64,000 bases of DNA from Azophilus sp965116165 (lineage in GTDB: Bacteria; Pseudomonadota; Gammaproteobacteria; Pseudomonadales; Azotimanducaceae). Below are positions 35,893-44,370 of this stretch, piece after piece. The translations under genes were made by a program, and so were the position numbers. The notes under the pieces are model-generated. The model was not told the DNA's origin. It did not search any database and was given only the letters and a program-made list of their open reading frames with translations. Within the stretch, counting starts at the first letter, position 1; every line of letters begins with the position of its first letter. The stretch is taken from assembly GCA_965116165.1 (NCBI GenBank), contig OZ220484.1:1550001-1614000 (forward strand), read 5' to 3'.

Positions 35893-36711
35893 CTAACGCA
35901 CTTCGAATTTCTTTTTCTTCACCGCCATGATGGCATCGCGGTCCACCTGGGCGGTGCCGACCGGGTTGCCGATGATGGTATAGGACATGCCCATGTTGAG
36001 CGCTGCCGTGCGTGGCAGATCGAGCGACTCCCATACCGCGCGTACCGTGCCCTGGGTGGCGGCGGGTGGTTTGGCGGCAATCTTGGCGGCGATTTCGTGG
36101 GCGCGGGCCCAGAGCCTTTCCTGTTCCACCACTTCCGAAACCAGCCCCATGCGCAGTGCGGCCTGGGAACCGATGCGCTCGTCATTGCCGAGCAGCGCCA
36201 TGCGCATCACGTCGCCAAGGGGCATGCGATAGGTGGCGCCGATCGGTTCGAGGGCCGCGGTCAGCCCGTAGGTGACGTGTGGATCGAAAAACGTCGCTTC
36301 CTCCGAGCAGATGAGGATGTCCGACTCGTTTATCCAATAGAACGCCCCGCCGGCGCACATGCCGTGCACGGCGGTCACCACCGGTTTCCACATCTTGTTG
36401 GCGCGCGGGCCGAGGTACACACCGGGATCCAGCTTGAACCAGTCGTTGCTCTCGTTGGGCCCGCTGACCGCCCGCGCACCCGGCGCATCGCGGCCTCCGC
36501 GCACATCCACCCCCGTACAGAACGCCCGGCATTGCATGGAGGCGCGCAACACATAGGCGTGAATGTGTTCATCGACGATGGCCTTCTGCCAGACATACTC
36601 GAACTCCTCGCACATCCGGCCGCTGAACGCGTTCAGCGCCTGGGGCCGATTGATGGTGACGGTTGCGACCTGATCATCGCTCTCCTCGTAGAGAATCGTT
36701 TCGAATTCCAT
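35893..36711 (-). CDS. Enoyl-CoA hydratase/isomerase family protein
   Basis: A crotonase-fold protein of 272 residues: VATVTINRPQALNAFSGRMC, CRAFCTGVDVRG (oxyanion hole region), AVHGMCAGGAFYWINESDIL and TYGLTAALEPIGATYRMPLG. Position of the catalytic acids is not clear by eye, so hydratase against isomerase is undecided. It probably acts with the CoA-dependent genes around it. Confidence 0.88.
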   Translation of the reverse strand: MEFETILYEESDDQVATVTINRPQALNAFSGRMCEEFEYVWQKAIVDEHIHAYVLRASMQCRAFCTGVDVRGGRDAPGARAVSGPNESNDWFKLDPGVYLGPRANKMWKPVVTAVHGMCAGGAFYWINESDILICSEEATFFDPHVTYGLTAALEPIGATYRMPLGDVMRMALLGNDERIGSQAALRMGLVSEVVEQERLWARAHEIAAKIAAKPPAATQGTVRAVWESLDLPRTAALNMGMSYTIIGNPVGTAQVDRDAIMAVKKKKFEVR

Positions 36712-37005
36712 GCTCGATCGTTCCTGTTTGTCCTGTTTTCCGCAAACGGATCCCGAGTGGGGCGTCCACGGCCCGCAGCCGACAGGTTACCACCCTGCCG
36801 GCTCATTCGAGGATACCCTAGACATTCTCCCAGCAATTCCCGCTAACGATGCGTGATTATGCGTGTGGGTCCAAATACCGAGCGAAATGGACCATTCAGG
36901 CATTAGTCGGGCACCATTTTTAGGCACGGATTGCATCGCCGCGGTTGCCGATCCCCGATTATTGTTGTGTACTTGTTTAGACACGTTAACCAATCGAGGA
37001 TTGAG
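36712..37005. other. Divergent promoter region with R2 repeat end
   Basis: CAGCAATTCCCGCTAACG at 36831-36848 matches one end of repeat family R2, with a small GGTCCA/TGGACC hairpin inside; the opposite end is degraded or absent. The remainder must carry the promoters for the hydratase and the SDR gene; the operator-like site is listed separately. Confidence 0.5.
36971..36991. promoter_or_regulatory. Operator-like motif upstream of SDR gene
   Basis: ACTTGTTTAGACACGTTAAC, followed by C, contains TTGTTTAGA, in common with the sites at 42328 and 47566. It lies 15 bases before the SDR start, a position that would allow repression. The match to the others is partial. Confidence 0.4.
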
Positions 37006-37827
37006 ATGGGCGATACATTCCTAGGCTATGAGGGCAAGCATGTACTCGTGGTCGGGGCAGCCACCGGCATGGGGGCGGCGACCGCAAAACAGGCTGGGGC
37101 GCAGGGGGCCCGGGTTACGGCAATGGACGTGGCCGACATCGACTACGCCGTGGACTCCGCCATCGGGGTGGACTTGCGCGACCGATCAAGCGTCGATGAA
37201 GCCATCGGTCAAGTACAGGGCGATGTACGGGCTGTGTTCGCCTGCGCCGGCGTCGCCGACGGCACGCCGGGCATCATGCTCATCAACTTCACCGCGCAGC
37301 GTCACCTGATCGAGACGCTGATCGCAAGCGGCCGCCTCGGCAGGGGCGGCTCCGTGGTTATGATCTCCTCCGTGGCCGGTCTTCCCTGGCCGCAGAACAT
37401 GCCGGCCTTGACGGAGTTTCTCGATACACCCGATTGGGAAACGGCTACGGCCTGGATCGACGCGCACGAGGGCACAGACACCTACAGCTTCAGCAAGATG
37501 GCCATGAGCGCCTATGCGGCACGTCAGGCATTCCCGTTGCTACGCCAAGGCATTCGCATCAACGCGATTCAACCCGGCCCGACGGATACGCCCCTGGCCC
37601 GGGCCAATGCCGATATCTGGCTAGCCTTCGGGCAGGACTATCGCGATGCCGCCGGCGTTGCAACGCTCACCACGGACGAGATGGCGGCGACCCTCCTGTT
37701 TCTCGGCAGCGACGCGGCAAGCGGCATCAACGGCGCCAATCTGCTTGTGGACCAGGGGCAGATCGGCGCCGGCGCCACCGATGCGTTCGAGACGCCCGCC
37801 GTCAAGATGATGCTCGGCATGGCCTGA
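37006..37827 (+). CDS. Short-chain dehydrogenase/reductase
   Basis: A 273-residue NAD(P)-dependent oxidoreductase with VLVVGAATGMGAATAKQAG (TGxxxGxG), FACAGVADGTPG, the catalytic Ser/Tyr/Lys set in MISSVAGLPW and TYSFSKMAMSAY, and IRINAIQPGPTDTPLARA. It resembles 3-alpha-hydroxysteroid dehydrogenase-like SDRs in the short middle region, but this is weak. It is monocistronic and convergent with the aldehyde dehydrogenase gene. Confidence 0.9.
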   Translation: MGDTFLGYEGKHVLVVGAATGMGAATAKQAGAQGARVTAMDVADIDYAVDSAIGVDLRDRSSVDEAIGQVQGDVRAVFACAGVADGTPGIMLINFTAQRHLIETLIASGRLGRGGSVVMISSVAGLPWPQNMPALTEFLDTPDWETATAWIDAHEGTDTYSFSKMAMSAYAARQAFPLLRQGIRINAIQPGPTDTPLARANADIWLAFGQDYRDAAGVATLTTDEMAATLLFLGSDAASGINGANLLVDQGQIGAGATDAFETPAVKMMLGMA

Positions 37828-37935
37828 TGTCCATTGCCCAGGCCGGTCGGCGGTCAATCCAGAAAAAACGGACGCGGATGGGACGCTCCCGCCGCCACCC
37901 GCAGGGCGCGCTGATGCGGCATTATCGGTTGGATA

Positions 37936-39456
37936 CTAGGTCCAAGTGATGGACTTCACCTCGGTGAAATCCTCCAGGCCGTGGCGTCCCCATTCGCGGC
38001 CGATGCCGCTTTGCTTGAAGCCTCCGAACGCGCCGCTCTGGGCGATGCCCGCAAGGGGTTGTCCCCAGCCGGGGCCCTGGCCGTCGCCGGGGCCGGTGGC
38101 GCCCGCGGGCACCTGGCCGACGCCTGTGGCCGTCACGTTGCCGGCGCGCACCTGGCGCGCGACGTTGAATGCGCGGGCCGTGTTGGCCGCCATGACACCG
38201 CCGCCGAGTCCATAGATGGAATCGTTGGCGATGCGCACGGCATCTTTGTCCCCGCCGGAATACGGGATCACCGTGAGCACCGGGCCGAAAATCTCCTCCT
38301 GGGCAATGCGCATGTCGTTGCTGCCCACAAATACCGTTGGCTCGAAAAAGAAGCCCTTCTCCATGTGGCTGGGGCGCTTGCCGCCCGTGATCAGATCGGC
38401 GCCCTGCTCAAGCCCGGATTGCACGTAGCCCCGCACCTTGTCGCGCTGCTGTTCGCTGATGAGCGGGCCGAGCACCGTCGCCGGGTCTCGAGTATCGCCG
38501 ATGTGGATGCTGTCCTTGACCGCGCACACGCCTTCCAAGTAGGCATCCATCAGCCGCTCGGGCATGAGCAGGCGCGTCTGCAGTGCGCAGCCCTGGCCAC
38601 AGTGGGTCAGCACGGCGCCGAAGCCGATCTGGCGCACCACATCCTCGGACACGTCATCAAGCACCACCTGGGCGCTCTTGCCGCCGAGTTCGAGCTGCAC
38701 GCGTTTTATCTGGTTGCCGCAGCGGGACATGATGCGGCGCCCGGTCGCCGTCGAGCCGGTAAAGGTGACCATATCGATGCGGGGGCTTCCGGTGATCTCA
38801 TCGCCCACCTCCGCGTGGCCGGTAATCACGTTGAGCACACCCGGCGGCAGCTCCGCCTCCTCGGCGGCCCTCGCAATCTCGAAGGCATTGAGCGGTGTCC
38901 ACGGATGTGGCTTCAACACCACGCTGCAGCCCACGGCCATGGCCGGAAATGTCTTCACCATGTTCAGCATGAACGGGAAATTGAAGGGGGTGATGGCACC
39001 CACCACGCCCACCGGCTCGCGCACCAAGGCGTTGCCGCCCATGCCGCCCGGGCCTCCGGTCGGGGGGGAGGTCTCCACCCAATGCACCAGATCCTGGGCG
39101 CGGTCGGCATTGAAATAGCCGATGTCGATGGAGCCGCCACACTGAAACATATCAACAATGGGCCCCACCGCGCCCGCCTCGGCGACGATGATTTCGCGCA
39201 AGGCGTCGTGCCGGGCTTGCAGCGCATCGGCCATGCGCCGCAGCACCGCGCCCCGCTCCTTCGGCTTCATGTACGGCCACGGGCCTTCGTCAAACGCTCT
39301 GCGCGCCGCCGCAATGGCCGCCCGCGCATCTTCAAGCGATGTGTCCGGCACCTTGCCGATGGCCTCTTCGGTGGCCGGATCAATCACGGTAATCGAGCGG
39401 TTGGCCGTCCCGCTGGTCCACTTTCCGTCAATAAACAGCTCGTAGTTCCAAGTCAT
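37936..39456 (-). CDS. Aldehyde dehydrogenase
   Basis: A 506-residue NAD(P)-dependent aldehyde dehydrogenase. ITPFNFPFMLNMVKTFPAMA, FTGSTATGRRIM, the catalytic Glu in LELGGKSAQVVLDD and Cys in HCGQGCALQTRLLMP are present. Near the C-terminus GVGQVPAGATGPGDGQGPGW inserts about 20 Gly/Pro residues before FGGFKQSGIGREWG, where relatives have a short loop. ATG at 39456 is chosen for its GGAG. It is the last gene of a minus-strand set with P450, ferredoxin and a DUF7064-like protein, though a MITE lies between. Confidence 0.92.
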   Translation of the reverse strand: MTWNYELFIDGKWTSGTANRSITVIDPATEEAIGKVPDTSLEDARAAIAAARRAFDEGPWPYMKPKERGAVLRRMADALQARHDALREIIVAEAGAVGPIVDMFQCGGSIDIGYFNADRAQDLVHWVETSPPTGGPGGMGGNALVREPVGVVGAITPFNFPFMLNMVKTFPAMAVGCSVVLKPHPWTPLNAFEIARAAEEAELPPGVLNVITGHAEVGDEITGSPRIDMVTFTGSTATGRRIMSRCGNQIKRVQLELGGKSAQVVLDDVSEDVVRQIGFGAVLTHCGQGCALQTRLLMPERLMDAYLEGVCAVKDSIHIGDTRDPATVLGPLISEQQRDKVRGYVQSGLEQGADLITGGKRPSHMEKGFFFEPTVFVGSNDMRIAQEEIFGPVLTVIPYSGGDKDAVRIANDSIYGLGGGVMAANTARAFNVARQVRAGNVTATGVGQVPAGATGPGDGQGPGWGQPLAGIAQSGAFGGFKQSGIGREWGRHGLEDFTEVKSITWT

Positions 39457-39539
39457 CAATCCCACTCCAAATTAGTCTATCCGGCCCGCTCCCGTCTGGT
39501 TCTAGTCTGCGTTCGTTGCCTGCTAGGTCGCCGGGCTAG

Positions 39540-39558
39540 GAGCCTGCGCCGTAGGAAA
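39540..39558. repeat. Solo end of an IS1182-like element
   Basis: GAGCCTGCGCCGTAGGAAA, preceded by CTAG, is identical to the start of the IS1182-like remnant at 57287. Beyond this the two sites differ. It looks like a leftover end or a start of a non-autonomous derivative. Confidence 0.6.
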
Positions 39559-39586
39559 TACTCGGGGGAGCACATCCCACTGTTAA

Positions 39587-39685
39587 GGAATCTCTGATCA
39601 ACCCTGTCGTCGCCTCATCCTAGTTAATAAAATCAAAAGCTTACGAGTAGTTCAATGCTGTTCCATCGACTTGTTCAGACCTTCC
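39587..39685. mobile_element. MITE-A copy 2, IS5-like ends
   Basis: 99 bp, same length and ends as the copy at 21203-21301: GGAATCTCTGATCAA at the left and TTGTTCAGACCTTCC at the right. Flanked by TTAA on both sides (39583-39586 and 39686-39689), another YTAR-type duplication. It lies between aldehyde dehydrogenase and the DUF7064-like gene, interrupting the likely operon. Confidence 0.85.
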
Positions 39686-39727
39686 TTAACTCTCGCGGGT
39701 GTTCTACGATGCCGACCCCTGGCGGCG

Positions 39728-40768
39728 TCAGCCCCTGGGCACGCGCGCATAGGATGGCGCAATGCCGCCCTGATTCTCGCCCCAGCCTTCGACGCCGTTC
39801 CACCGCCAGCGAAACAGGCCCGTGGCGGTGCCGTGATTGCTCACCTGTTCGCCCACCGCGTGCAGACGGCGCCCCAGGGTATCCACGCCCTCGTACTCGA
39901 TGCGCCAAATCCAGCCGTTGGCGGGATCCACAAGGCATTGGCGCCGACCCTCCACCAGGTGTGCCCACTGGCCATCGCGAATGAGGTAGCCGGTGTTGGT
40001 GAAGTCGCCCCGGTCCTCCTCGCCCTCGATCACCATCGTGTACACCAAAAACGCATCCCGCGGCGAAGCGGTGCCGAAGATGTAGCCGATGTTGAACGGC
40101 TTGCGCAACGGTCTCGACAGGTCGGAGTGCTCACCACCTGGCGCCGCCGGCTTGCGTTGGGGCTGCTTGCCGCCGCTGGAGTCGTTGGCCCGCTCCGATA
40201 GGCTCGGCCTGCGGGGGCTCCAGCTACGGTCGCGCACGGACAGGCAATCGATGGCAATCACCTCGCCATGCAGGACGATCTCGCCGGTGACGTGCATGGC
40301 CTGGTCCCAATGCCGACCGCGCCAGAACGGCGCGCACCCCGCCGGATGCGGGTTCGGCTCCATGATGGCGGCGAACCCCAGGTCCGCCTCGAACCGCCCC
40401 GGGTCCGAGTAGGTCATGTGGTACCGGGTCAGCGGTTCCAGCATCTTGATGCGATTGCCGTTGGGCAGGGCGATGTCGCGCAGGTCGCGCAGGCCCGCGG
40501 GCAGCTCCAGCCCGCTTTCGTGCCGTTCGTAGAGGGCGGGCGCGGCGCTGTCGTCCCACACCCAGGCGCCACCGTTGCATAGCCCGTTGTCGCCCTGATT
40601 GAGCAGCACCTGGTTGTAAAGCCAGCCGCCCATTTTGCGTTCGGGAACATTGAATGAGGTCCAGAAGGTCTCCATCCACCAGGGATGGCCAGAGCCCTCG
40701 CCCTGGTCGTGAAAGCCATCGTCGGCGGGCTCCACGACCCAACCGGTCAAGTCATCGGTGTTTGGCAA
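39728..40768 (-). CDS. DUF7064-like protein of unknown function
   Basis: A 346-residue protein without signal peptide that resembles the DUF7064/DUF7065 proteins often found with P450 and steroid-type catabolic genes: YLIRDGQWAHLVEGRRQCLV, GWIWRIEYEGVDTLGRRLHA and FRWRWNGVEGWGENQGG are Trp-rich conserved-looking parts. An Arg/Ser/Pro/Lys-rich insertion occurs at about residues 186-222 (RRPSLSERANDSSGGKQPQR). Two lipocalin-like halves are a possibility. It lies 43 bases behind the ferredoxin gene. The family name is from memory and the function is unknown. Confidence 0.6.
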   Translation of the reverse strand: MPNTDDLTGWVVEPADDGFHDQGEGSGHPWWMETFWTSFNVPERKMGGWLYNQVLLNQGDNGLCNGGAWVWDDSAAPALYERHESGLELPAGLRDLRDIALPNGNRIKMLEPLTRYHMTYSDPGRFEADLGFAAIMEPNPHPAGCAPFWRGRHWDQAMHVTGEIVLHGEVIAIDCLSVRDRSWSPRRPSLSERANDSSGGKQPQRKPAAPGGEHSDLSRPLRKPFNIGYIFGTASPRDAFLVYTMVIEGEEDRGDFTNTGYLIRDGQWAHLVEGRRQCLVDPANGWIWRIEYEGVDTLGRRLHAVGEQVSNHGTATGLFRWRWNGVEGWGENQGGIAPSYARVPRG

Positions 40769-40810
40769 AACGCCTTCCTCGCGAGCAGTTGGCCAAGCAT
40801 CGCGGCGTCA

Positions 40811-41008
40811 TCATTGGTCGATGACGACCGCACGCTCCGGGCATTGAATCTCCGCCAAGCGCACATCGTCGACAAGGTTCGCGGGAACCTGTTCCAACCC
40901 CGGCACCACATAGCCGAATCCATCATCATCGTACTTGAACAGGGTTGGGCAAACCATGTTGCACATGCCGTGGCCCTGGCAGCGCTCGGCAACGATCCTA
41001 ACCCGCAT
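40811..41008 (-). CDS. P450-type [3Fe-4S] ferredoxin
   Basis: A 65-residue ferredoxin with CQGHGMCNMVCP and a later QCPERAV: the spacing of the P450-partner class, in which three cysteines hold a 3Fe-4S cluster (the residue at the usual fourth position is Met or His). It starts 4 bases after the P450 stop, so the two form an electron-transfer pair; the reductase is not in the window. Confidence 0.93.
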   Translation of the reverse strand: MRVRIVAERCQGHGMCNMVCPTLFKYDDDGFGYVVPGLEQVPANLVDDVRLAEIQCPERAVVIDQ

Positions 41009-41012
41009 GCCA

Positions 41013-42311
41013 TCAAGCCTTGCGCAACCAGAGGGAGCTTGCCCCCTTCATGCCGCCGAACAGCTCGGGCTTATGGTCGGGATGCAGCTCATAGTCCGGC
41101 AGCCGCCGGTGCAACTGCACCAGCGCGATGCGCAGTTCCCGCCGCGCGAGGTGCAGGCCAAGGCAGCGGTGCGGGCCGTGGCCAAAGCCCATGTGCCGGT
41201 TGGGCACCCGGTCGAAGATGATTTCATCGGGATTCTCGAACTGCTCGGGATCCCGATTCGCCGCCATGGTCGGGCAGCTCACATGGTCTTCCGCGTGAAA
41301 TCGGACTCCCTGGAATTCGATGTCGCGCGTCAGGCGCCTGGGCAACAGCACGATGGCGTTAAACCGGACCAACTCCTCTATGGCCAGCATCAAGCGCCGC
41401 GGGTCATCCATGAGGGCGACGAACTCGCGGCGTTTCTCCGGCAGTTCCGCAAACGTCTTGATGATCAGGCCCAAGGCCGAGGCCACGGTGTCGAGGCCCG
41501 CCATGAACATCAGGAACAGCGTATCGAGCAGTTCCTCCCGGGTCAGGGGACGTTCGCCATCGTACTTCGAGTCGATAAGCCAACTGATCATGTCCCGCTG
41601 GGGCGCCTGGCGACGCGTTTCCAGAAGCTTGCCGAAGTACTCGTAGAGCGCCGCGCCCGTGTTGCCGTGGATATCCCCCAATCTGTCCCGGGGAATTTCG
41701 CCGTCGTCGTCCAGTTCGATTCCCAACTCCCCGGCCTTGGCAAGCGCCAGGGCGCGCCCCCGCCCGTGCCCGTCGGCGGAATGCATGAGGGTGTTTTTCC
41801 AGTCCATGAGTTGCGTATAATCCTCCAGCGGGAAGCCGAACAACTCGCAGAAGATGACCGTGGGGAACGGGTCGGCGAAGTCCACGACGAAATCGAATTC
41901 GTCCTTTTCCAGCATCTTGTCGAGTAGCTCGCCGGCGAACCGCTCCAGGTGCGGCTCCATGGCCGTCATCGCATCCGGCGTGAACCACTTGTTCAGTATG
42001 CGCCGGTAGGCGGTGTGCGCCGGCGGGTCGATCGCCTGCGGTATCCAGGGCCGCTCGGGATAGTTGCCCGCCTGGCTGGAGAAAGTGTCCGTGTCGCTGA
42101 GCATCGCACAGGAGTCATCATAACGGGTGAGCAGCCAGCTTCCGCCGGCATCGCCCCGCTCCGTTCTGCCGCGTGCCTCAACCCGGGCGATGGGCAGTTC
42201 CTCACGCAGCAGGGCGTAGGTTGCAAACTCATGCTCCAGCCACTCCGAGGTGTAAGGGTCGTACTCCCGCGCCGCGGACAGGGCTTCATTCAAGCGTCGT
42301 CGTCGTGCCAT
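41013..42311 (-). CDS. Cytochrome P450
   Basis: A 432-residue soluble bacterial P450. The heme-binding loop is FGHGPHRCLGLHLARRELRI (Cys ligand), the I-helix oxygen-activation segment is FLMFMAGLDTVASALG, and the K-helix ExxR is EELVRF. The ferredoxin directly downstream is its probable electron donor. The acyl-CoA dehydrogenases around suggest a terpenoid or steroid substrate, but the subfamily cannot be set from sequence by eye. Confidence 0.93.
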   Translation of the reverse strand: MARRRRLNEALSAAREYDPYTSEWLEHEFATYALLREELPIARVEARGRTERGDAGGSWLLTRYDDSCAMLSDTDTFSSQAGNYPERPWIPQAIDPPAHTAYRRILNKWFTPDAMTAMEPHLERFAGELLDKMLEKDEFDFVVDFADPFPTVIFCELFGFPLEDYTQLMDWKNTLMHSADGHGRGRALALAKAGELGIELDDDGEIPRDRLGDIHGNTGAALYEYFGKLLETRRQAPQRDMISWLIDSKYDGERPLTREELLDTLFLMFMAGLDTVASALGLIIKTFAELPEKRREFVALMDDPRRLMLAIEELVRFNAIVLLPRRLTRDIEFQGVRFHAEDHVSCPTMAANRDPEQFENPDEIIFDRVPNRHMGFGHGPHRCLGLHLARRELRIALVQLHRRLPDYELHPDHKPELFGGMKGASSLWLRKA

Positions 42312-42327
42312 TCAGACCCCCAATACC

Positions 42328-42348
42328 GTTAACCTGTTTAGATGATAA
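42328..42348. promoter_or_regulatory. Operator-like motif upstream of P450
   Basis: GTTAACCTGTTTAGATGATA then A. The reverse complement contains ATCTAAACAGGTTAAC, which matches the palindrome at 44288 in 13 of 16 positions. It lies 17 bases upstream of the P450 start codon. Confidence 0.5.
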
Positions 42349-42385
42349 GCCGAACGGTGTCGCGGCCACATACCGCGGCACCGTC

Positions 42386-42453
42386 GGTGGGAGTACGCCC
42401 AGTGATTTCGCCGCTATCGACGGCCGCAGTAGTTCATTCATGAATGGGTCGGG
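42386..42453. repeat. Right part of MITE-C
   Basis: About 68 bases similar to the right third of MITE-C at 50153-50220: GACGGCCGCAGTAGTT is identical and the end reads ATTCATGAATGGGTCGGG, followed by TTAG (YTAR-type). The left end is missing, so this is a truncated copy between P450 and the CoA transferase gene. Confidence 0.7.
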
Positions 42454-42465
42454 TTAGCGGCCGAC

Positions 42466-43674
42466 TCATAGCAACACCCCCTGTTCACGCAATCGCGCGA
42501 TCTCATCGACGCCCAACCCCAGTTCGCGCATCACTTCGTCGCCGTGCTCGCCATAGCCCGGGCTGGCGCTGAGCTTGCCGATCGGCCGTTCATCGAACTG
42601 CCCGGGCGACGAGGCGGCCAAATAGCTCCCGTCATCGGCCGAAATTTCCGTGACGAATCCGTTGGTCAATGCCTGATCGTCGTTGATCACTTCCACCGGA
42701 TTCTGCAAGGGCGCCCAGACGCCTTCCATCGAGAACAGGATGTCGTTCCACTCGGCCAGCGTCTTGGTTTCGAATTCGCCTTGAAGCTCCGCAATGAGCG
42801 CCTCGGCGTTCGCCATCTTGGATTTCTCATCCCGGAAGCGTTCGTCTTCCGACAGGTCTTCGCGTCCCATGCGGCGCGCCAGGTCGGCGAACCAGCGATC
42901 CTGGAGGAAACAGAGCGACAGCCAGCGGTCGTCCCTGGTTCGGTACAGGCGAACCAGCGGATGGTCCCCGACCCGCCGCGGCGCCATCGGGTCACCGGGT
43001 TGCGCACCCGAAAGGCTCGCGCCGGCCAGCGACTGGGTCATAATGTAGGCGCCCATGAGATAGAGCGCATGATCGACCACTGCCCCTTGACCTGTGCGTT
43101 CGCGACGAAACAGTGCCGCCGAGATCGCGCCCGCCAGCGTTGCGCCGCCGGTGAGGTCGCCCACCGATCCGGGCTGCTGGGGCGGTGGCCCCGATTCCGG
43201 CGTTTGCGCGAAGCCGGACCCCGATCGACACCAGGACGAGGGGTAGTCGAACCCCCCGTGGTCGGCCATGGCGCCTCGCATGCCATAGCCGGTGCCGCGG
43301 GCGTAAATCAGCCGTGGATTGCGTTGCATGAGAATGTCGGCATCGATCCGCAGCTTGCGGCGCGCACCGGTTCGTAGGTTGGTAATGAACACATCCGCGC
43401 TCTCCACGAGCTTGTAGAGTTGCTCGCGGCCCGCATCCCGGGTGAGATCCAGCGCCACCGAGCGCTTGCCGCGGTTGGCCACTTCAAAGTACTCGTTGCG
43501 CTTCTGTCCCGGCCTTTGCAGGATGAGCAGGTTCCTGCCCGGATCTCCGCCACCGACAGTGCGCTCAATCTTGATTACATCCGCGCCCCAATCGGCAAGA
43601 ACCACCCCGGCGGCGGGCACAAAGGTGTGCTCGGCCACCTCGATCACCCGCACGCCCCGCATCACGTCATACAT
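42466..43674 (-). CDS. CaiB/BaiF-type CoA transferase
   Basis: A family III CoA transferase of 402 residues: GVRVIEVAEHTFVPAAGVVL, DWGADVIKIERTVGGGDPGR, KRSVALDLTRDAG, VFITNLRTGARRKL and MRGAMADHGGFDYPSSWCRS. The region around position 100-170 normally carries the catalytic Asp; an Asp is seen in HGGFDYPS. It moves CoA between acids, and would activate a substrate or intermediate without ATP. Upstream it is followed by the remains of an SDR gene. Confidence 0.93.
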   Translation of the reverse strand: MYDVMRGVRVIEVAEHTFVPAAGVVLADWGADVIKIERTVGGGDPGRNLLILQRPGQKRNEYFEVANRGKRSVALDLTRDAGREQLYKLVESADVFITNLRTGARRKLRIDADILMQRNPRLIYARGTGYGMRGAMADHGGFDYPSSWCRSGSGFAQTPESGPPPQQPGSVGDLTGGATLAGAISAALFRRERTGQGAVVDHALYLMGAYIMTQSLAGASLSGAQPGDPMAPRRVGDHPLVRLYRTRDDRWLSLCFLQDRWFADLARRMGREDLSEDERFRDEKSKMANAEALIAELQGEFETKTLAEWNDILFSMEGVWAPLQNPVEVINDDQALTNGFVTEISADDGSYLAASSPGQFDERPIGKLSASPGYGEHGDEVMRELGLGVDEIARLREQGVLL

Positions 43675-43695
43675 TTCGGCTCCCCAAGCTTGGAT

Positions 43696-43815
43696 TCACT
43701 CTCTGATGCGGTTGGTGCCGCCATCGCGCAGCTCCAACACATCAATGCCGGCATTGCGCGGCGATCGCAGCATGTGCGCCACCGACTGCGCGGTAGTTCG
43801 AGGGTCGATGCCATC
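43696..43815 (-). pseudogene. C-terminal remnant of an SDR gene
   Basis: The minus-strand frame ends RTTAQSVAHMLRSPRNAGID then VLELRDGG. This resembles the last about 35 residues of YdfG-type SDRs (AEAV.Y.L.QP..V.I.E). No Rossmann motif precedes it; upstream codons overlap the next gene's promoter. I read it as an inactive fragment. Confidence 0.5.
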
Positions 43816-43891
43816 GCCGATCCCGCCACTATATCCAACGTAGTTAGCTTTGTGTATATTCATCGTTGGATCACAGCCATTGGAGAAAGGG

Positions 43892-44086
43892 TTGCGGGTG
43901 CTCTGCGACAAGTCGATCTGCCAAGGCCATGGCCGCTGCGAAGCGATGGCGCCGGAGGTCTATGCACTCGACGACAACGGCTATCTGGCGGCCGAGGAGA
44001 TCGATGTGCCGCCAGGACTTCAGGATGCGGCAAGGCTGGGCGCGGCCTCCTGCCCGGAAGAGGCCATCACCATCGTCGAAGACTAG
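43892..44086 (+). CDS. P450-type [3Fe-4S] ferredoxin (second)
   Basis: A small ferredoxin with CDKSICQGHGRCEAMAPEVY and ASCPEEAITI. The P450-partner spacing is clear. A TTG start at 43892 behind GGAGAAAGG gives 64 residues; an ATG at 43850 would add 14. It has no P450 next to it, so it may serve the P450 at 41013 or one outside the window. Its 3' end is followed directly by a GntR fragment on the other strand. Confidence 0.85.
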   Translation: MRVLCDKSICQGHGRCEAMAPEVYALDDNGYLAAEEIDVPPGLQDAARLGAASCPEEAITIVED

Positions 44087-44094
44087 ACCAGTGC

Positions 44095-44262
44095 CTCCGC
44101 GCTCTACCGGATCAAGCAGCTCCTTCTCCGAGCGCACCTCCAACTTGGCCTTTTCCACGTCATAGCCCGCGCGGTTCCTCAATGAGACGCCGAGGTTGCC
44201 GCGATGCCGGAGGCTCCACAGGCAAGCATCGTGAATGTCGCGTGGCCGGCAACCCGGCAGCC
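44095..44262 (-). pseudogene. Fragment of a FadR-type GntR regulator gene
   Basis: The minus strand encodes GYDVEKAKLEVRSEKELLDP, which parallels GYDVEMAKLGVRSEKKLVDL of the intact regulator at 49094-49867, with RHRGNLGVSL upstream of it. No DNA-binding domain is present. It is a leftover of a duplicated regulator copy. Confidence 0.75.
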
Positions 44263-44287
44263 GCAACGCCTTCTCTGCAACAAGTTA

Positions 44288-44304
44288 TCTAACTAGGTTA
44301 GATG
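44288..44304. promoter_or_regulatory. Perfect palindromic operator candidate upstream of MaoC-like gene
   Basis: ATCTAACTAGGTTAGAT: arms ATCTAAC and GTTAGAT around TAG, embedded in a wider AACAAGTT...TGTTGTT context. It lies about 67 bases before the MaoC-like start, next to the GntR fragment. The same half-sites occur at 42328 and 47566. Confidence 0.6.
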
Positions 44305-44370
44305 TTGTTGACTCGTTCGCTGAGCCCGTTATGCTAGATGATTCAGCATATTCAACAAGGTGGGAGCGGC

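Noticed and set aside
37981..39597. 538-codon plus-strand frame opposite aldehyde dehydrogenase
   Set aside because: Shadow of the dehydrogenase gene, His/Ala/Gly-rich without family features.
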